A DNA stretch of 22,917 bases from an uncultured Eubacterium sp. (GCA_948468465.1 CAOKJJ010000070.1:1-22917), one strand, 5' to 3'. Positions 7,381-15,531 are shown, counted from the first letter of the stretch. The notes: generated by a model from the sequence alone, not told the origin. Translations and numbers: made by a program.

Positions 7381-7593
7381 ATGCCGGATTTAAATATCAG
7401 CCGAATCAATGAATTATATCATAAATCAAAAGCGGAAGGATTGACGGAACAGGAGAAAAAAGAACAGCAGATGCTGCGCCAGCAGTATGTGGCGGCGATC
7501 AGAGGCAGTATCCGCAGCCAGCTGAACAGCATTGATATGGAAATGGAAGACGGGACGATTGTAAACCTGGGAGAAAAATTTGGAAAGAAATAA
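7381..7593 (+). CDS. UPF0291 (DUF896) small protein
   Basis: A 70-aa protein with the full DUF896 pattern: an N-terminal INELYHKSKAEGLTEQEKKE helix pair, then LRQQYVAAIRGSIRSQL and a short tail. Members such as Bacillus YnzC form a small helical hairpin; their function is unknown, and in Bacillus ynzC lies with the SOS gene yneA. No LexA-like site is visible upstream here. The ATG has a strong GGGAGG site. The frame ends close to the start of the cyclo-ligase, so the two are probably translationally linked. Confidence 0.88.
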   Translation: MPDLNISRINELYHKSKAEGLTEQEKKEQQMLRQQYVAAIRGSIRSQLNSIDMEMEDGTIVNLGEKFGKK

Positions 7594-7618
7594 TACAGAA
7601 AAAAATGAAGAAAGAAAA

Positions 7619-8176
7619 ATGGTCCGCTCCTATTATAAAAGCAGACGTGATGCAATGTCTGCTGCACTTGCCAATAAACTGTCACTGGAGATTTCTGAGC
7701 TTGTGCTTGCCTGGGATGTATACCAGCAGGCGGAAACGGTCTTTTTTTATTATCCGCTTGGGAAGGAAGTGTCGCTGCTTCCTGTGATCGAAGATGCACT
7801 GCGGACGGGAAAACAGGCTGCGTTTCCAAAAACAGATGGAGGGCATATGGAGTTTTATGCGGTTACGGAGTTAGGGCAGTTAAAACAGGGTTCTTTTCAT
7901 GTGATGGAGCCTCAATGTTCGGACAGGGAGCTGGCAGTAAACAATCCGGATATCTGTTTTGTGCCGGGAATTGTTTTTGACCGGACAGGCGGAAGGTTTG
8001 GATATGGAAGAGGGTACTATGACCGTTATTTTGCTGATCATACGCATCAAAGTATGGGGAAGCTGGCAGGGTGTGCGTACAGCTGCCAGATTGCCGAAAG
8101 TCTTCCTGCGCATGCCTGGGATGTGGCGATGGACTATTTGATCAGTGAGAATGGGATTTTAAACATGCGTGAATAA
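7619..8176 (+). CDS. 5-formyltetrahydrofolate cyclo-ligase
   Basis: Converts 5-formyl-THF to 5,10-methenyl-THF with ATP, returning stored folate to the one-carbon pool. The signature GGRFGYGRGYYDRY lies at about residues 123-136, with FYYPLGKEV and the CFVPGIVFDR segment before it. From the ATG at 7619 the protein is 185 aa and opens with MVRSYYKSRRDAMSA, matching the basic N-terminal helix of the family. A TTG at 7580 with a GGGAG site would add 13 residues and overlap the preceding gene; it remains possible, and either choice keeps the two genes tightly coupled. It joins metF as the second folate enzyme in this window. Confidence 0.9.
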   Translation: MVRSYYKSRRDAMSAALANKLSLEISELVLAWDVYQQAETVFFYYPLGKEVSLLPVIEDALRTGKQAAFPKTDGGHMEFYAVTELGQLKQGSFHVMEPQCSDRELAVNNPDICFVPGIVFDRTGGRFGYGRGYYDRYFADHTHQSMGKLAGCAYSCQIAESLPAHAWDVAMDYLISENGILNMRE

Positions 8177-8248
8177 ACAGGGATGCCGGAAAAATCTATA
8201 AGATATGCGGAAGATCAAAATATAATAGAAAGGAAAAAGTCAGTAAAA

Positions 8249-9703
8249 ATGTATCACGAAATTGATTTAGACCAAATAGACATAAACGCAGGGCCGCCGG
8301 CGGAAGAACCGTCCAGGCAGTATTATTATATAGCCAAATGCCGGGAATGGGTGAAAGATTTTGAAAAGAAAAACGGACGCTGCCCGACAGCATCCATTCA
8401 GACGTTTGGGTGCCAGATGAACGCGAGGGATTCGGAAAAGCTTGCCGGCATTTTAAAGCTTGCCGGCTTTTTGGAAACAGAAGGCGAAGAGGCGGATTTT
8501 GTCATCTATAATACGTGTACGGTGCGTGAAAACGCAAATAACAAGGTGTATGGCAGACTGGGATATCTGCACAGCCTGAAAAAAAAACATCCACATATGC
8601 GGATTGCGCTTTGCGGCTGTATGATGCAGGAAGCCGCGGTTGTGGAAAAGTTAAAAAAAAGCTACCGGTTTGTGAATCTGGTGTTTGGGACCCATAATAT
8701 CTATAAATTTGCAGAGCTTTTGGAACAGTGTCTTAAGACGGACAAAATGGTGATTGATGTATGGGAAAAGTCAGAGCAGATCGTGGAAGAACTTCCGGTC
8801 GAACGCAAATATCCGTTTAAATCGGGTGTGAACATTATGTTCGGCTGTAATAATTTTTGCAGTTATTGTATCGTTCCTTATGTGCGCGGCAGAGAAAAGA
8901 GCCGGGAACCAGGGGATATTCTGCGCGAGGTTGAACGGCTTGCCGCGGATGGCATCGTAGAAGTTATGCTGCTTGGACAAAATGTGAATTCTTATGGTAA
9001 GACATTTGACCCTCCGTTTTCTTTTGCGCAGCTGCTTGCGGAAGTAGAAAAAATCGAAGGAATTAAACGCATTCGTTTTATGACTTCGCATCCAAAAGAT
9101 TTGTCGGAGGAATTGATTGCTGTTATGGCCCGTTCCGATAAAATCTGCCGCCATCTGCATTTGCCGCTGCAGTCCGGAAGCACGCGCATTCTGCAGGCTA
9201 TGAACCGCCGGTACACGAAAGAAACATATTTGGCGCTTGTGGAAAAAGTGCGGAAAGCGATGCCGCAGATTTCACTTACAACAGATATTATTGTTGGGTT
9301 TCCCGGGGAGACGGAGGCGGACTTTGAGGAAACTTTGGATGTCGTGAAAAAGGTTGCCTTTGATTCCGCGTTTACGTTTATTTATTCAAAACGTGCCGGG
9401 ACGCCGGCGGCACAATTCAAAGACCAGGTGCCGGAAAAGGTTGTAAAAGCACGGTTTGACCGTCTGCTAAATACGGTACAGGACATTGCGGCGCAAAAGG
9501 CACAGAAGCTGACCGGCAGCGTGCAGAAAGTGCTTGTGGAAAGTGTCAATGACCACGATGCGTCACTGGTAACCGGAAAACTGGATAACAATGCGACCGT
9601 GCATCTGCCGGGGAGCGCGCAGCTGATAGGCCGGATCGTAACGGTGCGTCTGGAAGAATGCCGGGGGTTTTATTATTATGGAAAACTGGCCGAACAGCCG
9701 TAA
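8249..9703 (+). CDS. miaB: tRNA-2-methylthio-N6-dimethylallyladenosine synthase
   Basis: A radical SAM methylthiotransferase that adds the 2-methylthio group to i6A37 of tRNAs reading U-starting codons. From the ATG at 8249 (484 aa) the N-terminal UPF0004 domain holds the second cluster ligands Cys55 (QTFGCQMN), Cys90 (NTCTVRENA) and Cys124 (CGCMMQ). The radical SAM motif is FGCNNFCSYC, with Cys200, Cys204 and Cys207. A TRAM RNA-binding domain occupies about 420-480. The frame is open from an ATG at 8183, which has no usable ribosome site. 8249 gives the clostridial-looking start MYHEIDLDQIDINAG but has a distant AAAGGA site (about 15 bases), so the start is not certain. It is preceded closely by the cyclo-ligase. 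Confidence 0.95.
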   Translation: MYHEIDLDQIDINAGPPAEEPSRQYYYIAKCREWVKDFEKKNGRCPTASIQTFGCQMNARDSEKLAGILKLAGFLETEGEEADFVIYNTCTVRENANNKVYGRLGYLHSLKKKHPHMRIALCGCMMQEAAVVEKLKKSYRFVNLVFGTHNIYKFAELLEQCLKTDKMVIDVWEKSEQIVEELPVERKYPFKSGVNIMFGCNNFCSYCIVPYVRGREKSREPGDILREVERLAADGIVEVMLLGQNVNSYGKTFDPPFSFAQLLAEVEKIEGIKRIRFMTSHPKDLSEELIAVMARSDKICRHLHLPLQSGSTRILQAMNRRYTKETYLALVEKVRKAMPQISLTTDIIVGFPGETEADFEETLDVVKKVAFDSAFTFIYSKRAGTPAAQFKDQVPEKVVKARFDRLLNTVQDIAAQKAQKLTGSVQKVLVESVNDHDASLVTGKLDNNATVHLPGSAQLIGRIVTVRLEECRGFYYYGKLAEQP

Positions 9704-9719
9704 AAACTTTGGAAGGCGG

Positions 9720-10094
9720 ATGACGAAAGCAGATGTGATACTGCTTGTTTCGCTGCTTATCACAGGATTGGTATGTTTTGCCGTACTGCGTCTGGGTCTG
9801 CAGAAAAATGGGGCAGCGGTACGGATTTTGTCAGATGGGGAACTATATGGCACATATTATTTGACAGAGGAACAAAATATCCCGATTCAAAAGAATGGAA
9901 AAGTGGTAAATGTGCTTGAGATTTCAGGGCACAAAGCGAAAATGATAAAAGCAGACTGTCCGGATAAGCTTTGCGTCCATCAAAAAGCGATATCCAGGCA
10001 AGGAGAAACGATTGTCTGCCTGCCAAATAAAATCGTAGTGGAGATCGAAGGGGATAAAAATACAGATACAGACCTGGATTCCATTTCCAGGTGA
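9720..10094 (+). CDS. NusG domain II membrane-anchored protein (EetA-like)
   Basis: A small protein of 124 aa from the ATG at 9720. One transmembrane helix (about residues 5-25) is followed by an extracytoplasmic NusG-II domain with the conserved CPDKLCVHQ, then GETIVCLPNKIVVEI. Such proteins are usually next to a Gx transporter, as here, and in Listeria-type flavin-based electron transfer loci a similar pair is named EetA/EetB (recalled family knowledge). The exact role is unknown. An ATG at 9678 would add 14 residues and overlap miaB by 26 bases. 9720 has a GGAAGG site and starts right before the membrane helix, as is typical for the family. Confidence 0.82.
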   Translation: MTKADVILLVSLLITGLVCFAVLRLGLQKNGAAVRILSDGELYGTYYLTEEQNIPIQKNGKVVNVLEISGHKAKMIKADCPDKLCVHQKAISRQGETIVCLPNKIVVEIEGDKNTDTDLDSISR

Positions 10095-10107
10095 GAGGAG
10101 TTATGGA

Positions 10108-10599
10108 ATGAAAAAAACAGCATATCTCGGTCTGTTTTTAGCGCTTGCGCTCATTTGCAGCTATGTGGAATCGCTGATTCCATTTTCTGTTGGCATACCC
10201 GGGGTAAAGCTTGGACTGGCCAATATAGTTGTTATTTTAATGCTGTATGAGACGCAGGCCCGCTTTGCCCTGCTGATTTCCATTCTGCGGATTGTGCTGG
10301 CGGGACTGCTGTTTGGAAATCTGTTCAGCATTTTGTACAGTCTGGCAGGCGGCCTGCTGAGTTTTTTGTGCATGGCGCTGCTCAAGCAGACAGGAAAGTT
10401 TCGGATTATTTCTGTCAGCGCTGTCGGAGGGATTACGCATAATCTCGGACAGATACTGCTGGCGGCAGTCATTGTGGAAAATAAAAATCTGTTATGTTAT
10501 TTTCCGCTGCTGCTTCTTGCGGGCATTGCGACGGGGATTTTGATTGGCATTACGGCACAGGAAATCCTGCTGCGCCTTCCGAAAGGGAAACTATGGTAG
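10108..10599 (+). CDS. Gx transporter family membrane protein (EetB-like)
   Basis: A 163-aa protein with about five membrane helices, annotated in databases as Gx transporter or, misleadingly, heptaprenyl diphosphate synthase component I. The conserved features are SYVESLIPF followed by GVKLGLANIV, RIVLAGLLFGN, and GGITHNLGQI in the middle. Family members resemble the S components of ECF vitamin transporters and often occur with NusG-II proteins, ApbE and FMN-binding proteins. It may handle a quinone or flavin precursor, but this is inference. The start follows GAGAGGAG, 13 bases after the NusG-II stop, so the two form one unit. Confidence 0.85.
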   Translation: MKKTAYLGLFLALALICSYVESLIPFSVGIPGVKLGLANIVVILMLYETQARFALLISILRIVLAGLLFGNLFSILYSLAGGLLSFLCMALLKQTGKFRIISVSAVGGITHNLGQILLAAVIVENKNLLCYFPLLLLAGIATGILIGITAQEILLRLPKGKLW

Positions 10600-10636
10600 C
10601 ATACAAGACAAATGAATGGAATAAGGAGTGTAGGCG

Positions 10637-11245
10637 ATGATATCTTATATCAAAGGAAATTTGGCCGACGTTGCGCAGGACAGCATCGTGATTGACGTAT
10701 CCGGCATTGGCTGGCAGGTGTTTGTGCCGGGCCAGGTGCTGGACCATCTGCCAGCAATGGGAGAACCGATAAAAATACATACATGGCTGCAGGTACGGGA
10801 AGACGCGCTGACGCTGTTTGGATTTTTGACAAAAGACGATCTGCGTATTTTCAAGCTGTTAATCGGGGTGAATGGGGTCGGGCCTAAAAATGCGCTTGCC
10901 ATTTTATCTGTGCTGACAACGGACGACCTGCGCTTTGCCATACTTGGAAGTGATGCAAAAGCGATCGCAAAGACGCCGGGAGTCGGAGCAAAGACAGCGC
11001 AGCGCCTGATTTTGGAATTAAAAGATAAAATCAGCCTGGAAGATGCCTTTGAACAGAAGATGGCGCACGTACAGCAGGTGCAGGCAGATACCTCCGGCGT
11101 AAAGGCAGAGGCGGTCATGGCGCTTACCGCGCTTGGATATTCTTCCTCTGAAGCATTTAAAGCGTTAGACGGCATTAACATTTCAGAGGATATGGAAGTA
11201 GAGGCACTGTTAAAACAGGCATTGAAAAATATGTCTATGATATAG
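10637..11245 (+). CDS. ruvA: Holliday junction branch migration protein RuvA
   Basis: Tetrameric DNA-binding subunit that holds Holliday junctions and loads RuvB. The 202-aa length is normal. The N-terminal OB domain starts MISYIKGNLADV. Two helix-hairpin-helix motifs follow, GVNGVGPKNAL (about residues 76-86) and TPGVGAKTAQRL (about 115-126), then a flexible linker and the C-terminal RuvB-binding helices (AVMALTALGYSSSEA). The start has an AAGGAG site. ruvB follows after 39 bases. No ruvC is seen in the window, as expected for many Firmicutes, which use RecU. Confidence 0.97.
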   Translation: MISYIKGNLADVAQDSIVIDVSGIGWQVFVPGQVLDHLPAMGEPIKIHTWLQVREDALTLFGFLTKDDLRIFKLLIGVNGVGPKNALAILSVLTTDDLRFAILGSDAKAIAKTPGVGAKTAQRLILELKDKISLEDAFEQKMAHVQQVQADTSGVKAEAVMALTALGYSSSEAFKALDGINISEDMEVEALLKQALKNMSMI

Positions 11246-11284
11246 CTGTATTTTATTTAGATTTGGAAAGGACAGGTTCCACAT

Positions 11285-12277
11285 ATGGAAAAACGGGTCA
11301 TTTCCACGCAGATTCAGGAAGAAGATCTCGTTGTGGAAAAGAGCCTCCGCCCGCAGACGTTAGACGAATATATCGGGCAGGAAAAGGCAAAAAAAAATCT
11401 GAAAGTATATATAGAAGCGGCAAAGCAGCGGAAGGAATCGCTGGATCACGTGCTTTTTTTCGGTCCCCCCGGGCTTGGCAAGACAACATTATCCGGCATT
11501 ATTGCAAATGAAATGGGTACGCATATGAAGATCACCTCCGGCCCCGCGATTGGCAAGCCGGGGGAAATGGCTGCGATATTAAGCGGCCTGTCAGAAGGCG
11601 ACATTTTATTTGTAGATGAAATCCACCGCCTGAACCGCCAGGTAGAAGAAGTGTTGTATCCGGCGATGGAAGATTATGCGATAGACATTATGATCGGCAA
11701 GGGTGCCACGGCACGTTCCATTCGTCTGGACCTGCCGCATTTTACACTTGTAGGCGCGACCACAAGAGCCGGACTGCTCTCAGCACCGCTGCGTGACCGG
11801 TTTGGCGTCATCCACCATCTGGAATTTTATACGGTAGAAGAGCTGCAGACGATTATTCTGCATTCCGCCGCGAAGCTGGAGGTAGGGATTGATACGGAAG
11901 GCGCTTATGAGCTGGCGCGCCGCTCCAGAGGCACACCGCGTCTGGCAAACCGGCTGTTAAAACGTGTCCGGGATTTTGCGCAGGTAAAATATGACGGGGA
12001 AATCACAAAAGAAGTAGCAGCATTTTCCCTGGATCTGCTGGAGGTCGATAAGATGGGATTGGATCAGAATGACCGCAGCATACTGCTTACGATTATCAAT
12101 AAGTTTTGCGGCGGCCCGGTCGGGCTGGATACGCTCGCGGCGTCTATCGGAGAAGATTCCGGAACGATTGAAGACGTCTACGAGCCGTTTTTAGTACAGA
12201 ACGGACTGATCCATCGAACGCCAAAAGGCCGCGTAGCGACAGATTTTGCTTATCAGCACTTTGGAATTACAAAATAA
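11285..12277 (+). CDS. ruvB: Holliday junction branch migration helicase RuvB
   Basis: The AAA+ motor that drives branch migration with RuvA. 330 aa, usual length. Walker A is GPPGLGKT (residues 60-67), Walker B is FVDEIHRL with Asp111-Glu112, the sensor region reads GATTRAG, and a C-terminal winged helix ends the protein ([13 protein letters not shown]). The ATG at 11285 follows GAAAGGA. It is in the same operon as ruvA; the next gene has its own promoter 4 bases after the ruvB stop. Confidence 0.97.
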   Translation: MEKRVISTQIQEEDLVVEKSLRPQTLDEYIGQEKAKKNLKVYIEAAKQRKESLDHVLFFGPPGLGKTTLSGIIANEMGTHMKITSGPAIGKPGEMAAILSGLSEGDILFVDEIHRLNRQVEEVLYPAMEDYAIDIMIGKGATARSIRLDLPHFTLVGATTRAGLLSAPLRDRFGVIHHLEFYTVEELQTIILHSAAKLEVGIDTEGAYELARRSRGTPRLANRLLKRVRDFAQVKYDGEITKEVAAFSLDLLEVDKMGLDQNDRSILLTIINKFCGGPVGLDTLAASIGEDSGTIEDVYEPFLVQNGLIHRTPKGRVATDFAYQHFGITK

Positions 12278-12280
12278 TGG

Positions 12281-12309
12281 TTGTTTTTCCGCAAAGAAAT
12301 CGGTATAAT
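12281..12309 (+). promoter_or_regulatory. Promoter of the ZapA-like gene
   Basis: TTGTTT (12281-12286) and TATAAT (12304-12309) are 17 bases apart in the 53-bp gap after ruvB. The leader would be about 15 bases, with GGAGG at 12317-12321. This allows expression of the division gene independent of ruvAB. Confidence 0.6.
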
Positions 12310-12330
12310 GGATAGACGGAGGATAACGCG

Positions 12331-13926
12331 ATGGCTGCTAAAAAAAGTACGGATGTAATGATTGCAGGAAAAGTATACACGTTAAGCGGTTATGAAGAAG
12401 AAGGCTATCTCCAGCATGTTGCATCCTATATTAATACGAAGATTTCTGAAATTACGGAACGGGAAGAATACCGCAGAATTCCAAACGATATGAAATCCAT
12501 CCTGATACAGTTAAATATAGCGGATGATTTCTTTAAAGCGAAAAAACAGTTTGAGATGGCGGAAGAAAATTATAAAAAAGCAGAAAAAGATCTGTTTGAA
12601 TTAAAACATGAGCTGGTTGACACCCAGATGAAAGTGGAAGAACTGTTAGAAAAGCTGAATCGTGAACGTTTGGAACGAAACCAGAAGTCAGGGAGAGAGA
12701 GCCAGCTGGAGGAAAGCTATAAAAAGCTGGAGGAAAAATACCAGCTTTTATTAAGCAACGCAAAAGTGGCGGAAGAAAGAAATCGCCAGTTTGAAGAAAT
12801 GCTGCGCCTGACCCAGCAGGAAAAACGTGAAACCGAAGCAGTAAACAAAGAGCTGCGCCTGAATAAAGAAAAACTGGAAGCAACACTGGCGGACGCACTG
12901 CTTGGCGTTGCATCTTCAACCGCAAATACAAAAGATGCACCAGCGCAGCAAGAACCACTGGCAGAAGATCAGGAAGAGGTCCTGGCTCCCGCGGAGCTTT
13001 CAAAAGAAGAAGTCATACAGCTGCGGGAAACGGTTCATGAGACGATGGCAGAACTGAAAGAGGAAGAAGCACGGCAGGAAGAAACACAGAAAGAAATACA
13101 AAAAGAAGAAGCACGGCAAGAAGAAGCAAAGCCAAAACTTGCAGACACAGATACTACAACAGATCAGCCAAAAGAACATGAGCCGCATCCGTCTTTAGAA
13201 AACAGGCAATCTGACCAGGCGGATCATACGAAAGCATCAGGTTCGGCACGGCTGAAAACAGAACCATTCGAAACGGAACCATCTGCGGCAAAAGCAACGG
13301 AAACGGAATCACCTGCGGCAAAAGCATCTGAAATGGAACCATCCGCAGCAAAATTAACGGAAGCGGAACCATCCGCAGCAGACCGAACGGAAACAGAACC
13401 ATCCGCAGCAGACCGAACGGAAACGAAACCATCTGAAACGGAAACACAGGCTGCAGCGCGCACGGATGTGACAGAAACGGATGAACCGTCTGCAGATGAA
13501 CCGCAAACAGATGACGCAGAACAGGAAAACGAACAGGAAGAAACAACCCGTTTCACAAATCCTGCAAATGCACAAGCAAATCACATGTCTAAAAGTCCGA
13601 TTCTGTTAACCCCAGGACTTTCCGAGGAAGAATTAACAGAGCTGCTCGGACCGATCAGAGAACCGCAGCCTGCAATGCCGGGGCTGTCAAAAGAAGAACT
13701 GGAAGAACTGTTAGCACCTGCGGACAGACATGAGCTGACGGATGAAGGGCCGATGCCGGAACCGGATGAGGAGGACGAATTTATCCCATCCGTGATGTCT
13801 GAAATAACGGACGATGATGATCCTGAAATAAAAGCGCTTGCCAAACAGATCGCAGAGCTGGAACGCCAGGAACAGGTTGAAAAGTTTAAAAAAAAGACGA
13901 AAAAAGGCAAAAAACGGAAACGATAG
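12331..13926 (+). CDS. zapA: ZapA-like cell division protein with very long repeat-rich tail
   Basis: Residues 1-75 match ZapA, which binds FtsZ and promotes Z-ring bundling (DVMIAGKVYTLSGYEEEGYLQ at the start). A coiled coil follows (about 80-190). ZapA is normally about 85-130 aa, yet this protein has 531. The extra part is acidic and disordered. It includes six decapeptide repeats of the form TETEPSAAKA (residues 313-372), a pair of nearly equal motifs PGLSEEELTELLGP (428-441) and PGLSKEELEELLAP (450-463), an acidic stretch around EITDDDDPE, and a basic end KKTKKGKKRKR. The paired motifs look like binding peptides, but their partner is unknown. Some Clostridia have extended ZapA proteins; this length is at the high end in my judgement. 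The start is supported by promoter and GGAGG. Confidence 0.82.
   Translation: MAAKKSTDVMIAGKVYTLSGYEEEGYLQHVASYINTKISEITEREEYRRIPNDMKSILIQLNIADDFFKAKKQFEMAEENYKKAEKDLFELKHELVDTQMKVEELLEKLNRERLERNQKSGRESQLEESYKKLEEKYQLLLSNAKVAEERNRQFEEMLRLTQQEKRETEAVNKELRLNKEKLEATLADALLGVASSTANTKDAPAQQEPLAEDQEEVLAPAELSKEEVIQLRETVHETMAELKEEEARQEETQKEIQKEEARQEEAKPKLADTDTTTDQPKEHEPHPSLENRQSDQADHTKASGSARLKTEPFETEPSAAKATETESPAAKASEMEPSAAKLTEAEPSAADRTETEPSAADRTETKPSETETQAAARTDVTETDEPSADEPQTDDAEQENEQEETTRFTNPANAQANHMSKSPILLTPGLSEEELTELLGPIREPQPAMPGLSKEELEELLAPADRHELTDEGPMPEPDEEDEFIPSVMSEITDDDDPEIKALAKQIAELERQEQVEKFKKKTKKGKKRKR
13267..13446 (+). repeat. 30-bp tandem repeat, six units, inside the ZapA-like gene
   Basis: Six in-frame units of 30 bp encode decapeptides of the type [T/S]E[T/M/A]EPSAA[K/D]x (second unit ESPAA, sixth unit diverged). 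The two units at about 13357-13416 are nearly identical in DNA, which points to recent slippage. Unit number probably varies between strains. Confidence 0.8.
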
Positions 13927-13952
13927 TGTACATAGGTGTTGCGTTTTTTAAT

Positions 13953-14042
13953 GGCTATCCGGACGCTGGATGAGGGGCGGGGCCTGGAGTAGGAGCCGCA
14001 AGCCAGGCCAGTTCCCCCTCCTCACCTGGCGTCCGGATAGCC
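13953..14042 (+). repeat. Copy 2 of the dispersed hairpin element, complete
   Basis: A 90-base imperfect palindrome in the 216-bp gap before the U32 gene. Outer arms GGCTATCCGGACGC (13953-13966) and GCGTCCGGATAGCC (14029-14042) pair perfectly. Inside, TGAGG (13971-13975) pairs with CCTCA (14020-14024), and GGCCTGG (13981-13987) with CCAGGCC (14003-14009) around a 15-base loop (13988-14002). A T run lies at 14050-14056, but 7 bases after the stem and not shared with copy 1, so a terminator role is doubtful. The rest of the gap holds a ribosome site (GGAGAAG) and no clear promoter. Confidence 0.8.
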
Positions 14043-14142
14043 AAAAGTGTTTTTTTCTGGTTCATCCAGTTCAGAAATAGCAACAGAAAAAAGGGGATGG
14101 AGCCAATCCGTTCCCTATTTTGATTCAGTCACGGAGAAGCAT

Positions 14143-15522
14143 ATGAAAAATATCGCAAATGCAAACAAATGCCCGGAACTGCTGGCACCTGCAGGTTCTT
14201 TCGAAATATGCAGGGCCGTTATCGCAGCAGGCGCAGACGCTGTCTATGCGGGAGGCAGCCGCTTTGGAGCCAGAGCCTACGCAGAAAATTTTACGCAGGA
14301 ACAGCTGCTGTCGGCCATTGACTATGTGCATTTATATGGCAAAAAACTGTATCTGACGGTGAATACGCTCTTAAAACAGGCGGAGATTCATACGCTGTAC
14401 GAATATTTGCTGCCCTATTACAGACAGGGGCTGGATGCGGTCATTGTGCAGGATTTCGGGGTTATGCGCCTGATTCAGAAATGGTTTGCCGATTTACCGA
14501 TTCATATCAGCACGCAGATGTCGCCTGCGGGACCCTATGGATTTTCCTATCTGCGGAAGCTGGGGGCGTCGCGTGTTGTAGCAGCCAGAGAATTGTCACT
14601 GGAAGAAATCTGTGAGATTCGAAGATTTTCAGATGTGGAGATCGAATGTTTTGTACATGGCGCGCTATGCTACTGCTATTCCGGCCAGTGTCTGCTCAGC
14701 AGCATGCTTGGAGGCAGAAGCGGGAACCGCGGACGCTGCGCACAGCCATGCCGTCTGCCTTATACGGTGCTTGATCATAAGCATTGCGCACTGGGCAAAA
14801 CCGGTTACCCGCTGAGTCCGAAAGATTTATGCACGATTGACCAGATTCCGCAGCTGGTGCAGGCTGGCATCACTTCTTTTAAAATCGAAGGAAGGATGAA
14901 ATCTGCAGAATATGCAGCGGGTGTAACAGCGGTTTATCGCAAATACATGGATCAGTATTGTGAAAAAGGCATGGCAGACGTAGAGGACAGGGATTATGAG
15001 CGCCTGCTGCAGGCTGGCAACCGCTGTGGATTTACAAGCGGTTATTATACAAGGCATAATGGCCCGGATATGATTACGATGACGCGTCCGGGGCACGAAA
15101 AAAGCAAAGCAGCCGATGCGATCCTGCTTGCAGAGAAAAAGATTCCCGTACAGGCAAAAGCATGCCTGCAGACAGGCGCACCGGCAAAACTTACCGTATC
15201 CTGCGGTGGATATACCGTATCTGCAGAGCATGGCCTTGTACAGCCGGCGCAAAAACAGCCGCTGAGCCGGGAAATGATTGTAACGCAGCTTTCCAAAACA
15301 GGAAATACCCCGTTTGAAATCGAACATCTGACAATACAGATGGATGATGCGGTGTTTTTGCCGAAACAGATGCTTAATCAGCTGCGGCGCGAGGCATTGG
15401 AGCAGCTTGCAGAGCGGATTGTACAGCAAAGCCGCAGAACCACTTATGAAATAGAGCCGTTTTATGAAAAAGAGATATCATATGAAAAAGAGCCGGTTTA
15501 TGATAAAAATCCGTTTTATTGA
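14143..15522 (+). CDS. U32-family protein, N-terminal part ending at an in-frame TGA
   Basis: Encodes 459 residues of a U32 'peptidase'. Characterised relatives (RlhA, TrhP) are not proteases but iron-sulfur proteins needed to hydroxylate rRNA or tRNA; which substrate applies here is unknown. The start PELLAPAGSFE, DAVYAGGSRFGARAYAENF, the conserved FVHGALCYCYSGQC (residues 170-183) and GNRGRCAQPC supply the family motif and cysteines. FKIEGRMKS ends the core. The ATG at 14143 has GGAGAAG; the frame is open from 14047 but without support. The TGA at 15520-15522 lies in a hexapeptide linker repeat, and the same frame continues to 16404 with the second half of the usual long U32 protein. The gene is thus a nonsense pseudogene, a read-through gene or a sequencing error. 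Confidence 0.85.
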   Translation: MKNIANANKCPELLAPAGSFEICRAVIAAGADAVYAGGSRFGARAYAENFTQEQLLSAIDYVHLYGKKLYLTVNTLLKQAEIHTLYEYLLPYYRQGLDAVIVQDFGVMRLIQKWFADLPIHISTQMSPAGPYGFSYLRKLGASRVVAARELSLEEICEIRRFSDVEIECFVHGALCYCYSGQCLLSSMLGGRSGNRGRCAQPCRLPYTVLDHKHCALGKTGYPLSPKDLCTIDQIPQLVQAGITSFKIEGRMKSAEYAAGVTAVYRKYMDQYCEKGMADVEDRDYERLLQAGNRCGFTSGYYTRHNGPDMITMTRPGHEKSKAADAILLAEKKIPVQAKACLQTGAPAKLTVSCGGYTVSAEHGLVQPAQKQPLSREMIVTQLSKTGNTPFEIEHLTIQMDDAVFLPKQMLNQLRREALEQLAERIVQQSRRTTYEIEPFYEKEISYEKEPVYDKNPFY

Positions 15523-15531
15523 AAAGACCCG
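15442..15531 (+). repeat. 18-bp linker minisatellite containing the TGA
   Basis: Five in-frame 18-bp units (15442, 15460, 15478, 15496, 15514) encode TYEIEP, FYEKEI, SYEKEP, VYDKNP and FY-stop-KDP. The stop occupies the position that is Glu or Asp in every other unit. Relative to the TATGAAAAAGA of units 2 and 3, unit 5 reads TATTGAAAAGA: same length, with T gained and one A lost. Confidence 0.8.

Noticed and set aside
8440..8475. Short direct repeat AAGCTTGCCGGC in miaB
   Set aside because: It is explained by two similar coding segments (KLAGILKLAGF) in a normal miaB and has no sign of regulatory use.
12533..13910. Long antisense open frames opposite the ZapA-like gene
   Set aside because: They result from the low stop content of the reverse complement of Glu/Ala/Lys-rich repeats; they have no ribosome sites or domain features and alternate between frames.
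13953..14056. The long hairpin as a standard Rho-independent terminator of the ZapA-like gene
   Set aside because: The T run starts 7 bases after the stem, the stem is far longer than needed, and the other copy of the element has no T run behind it.
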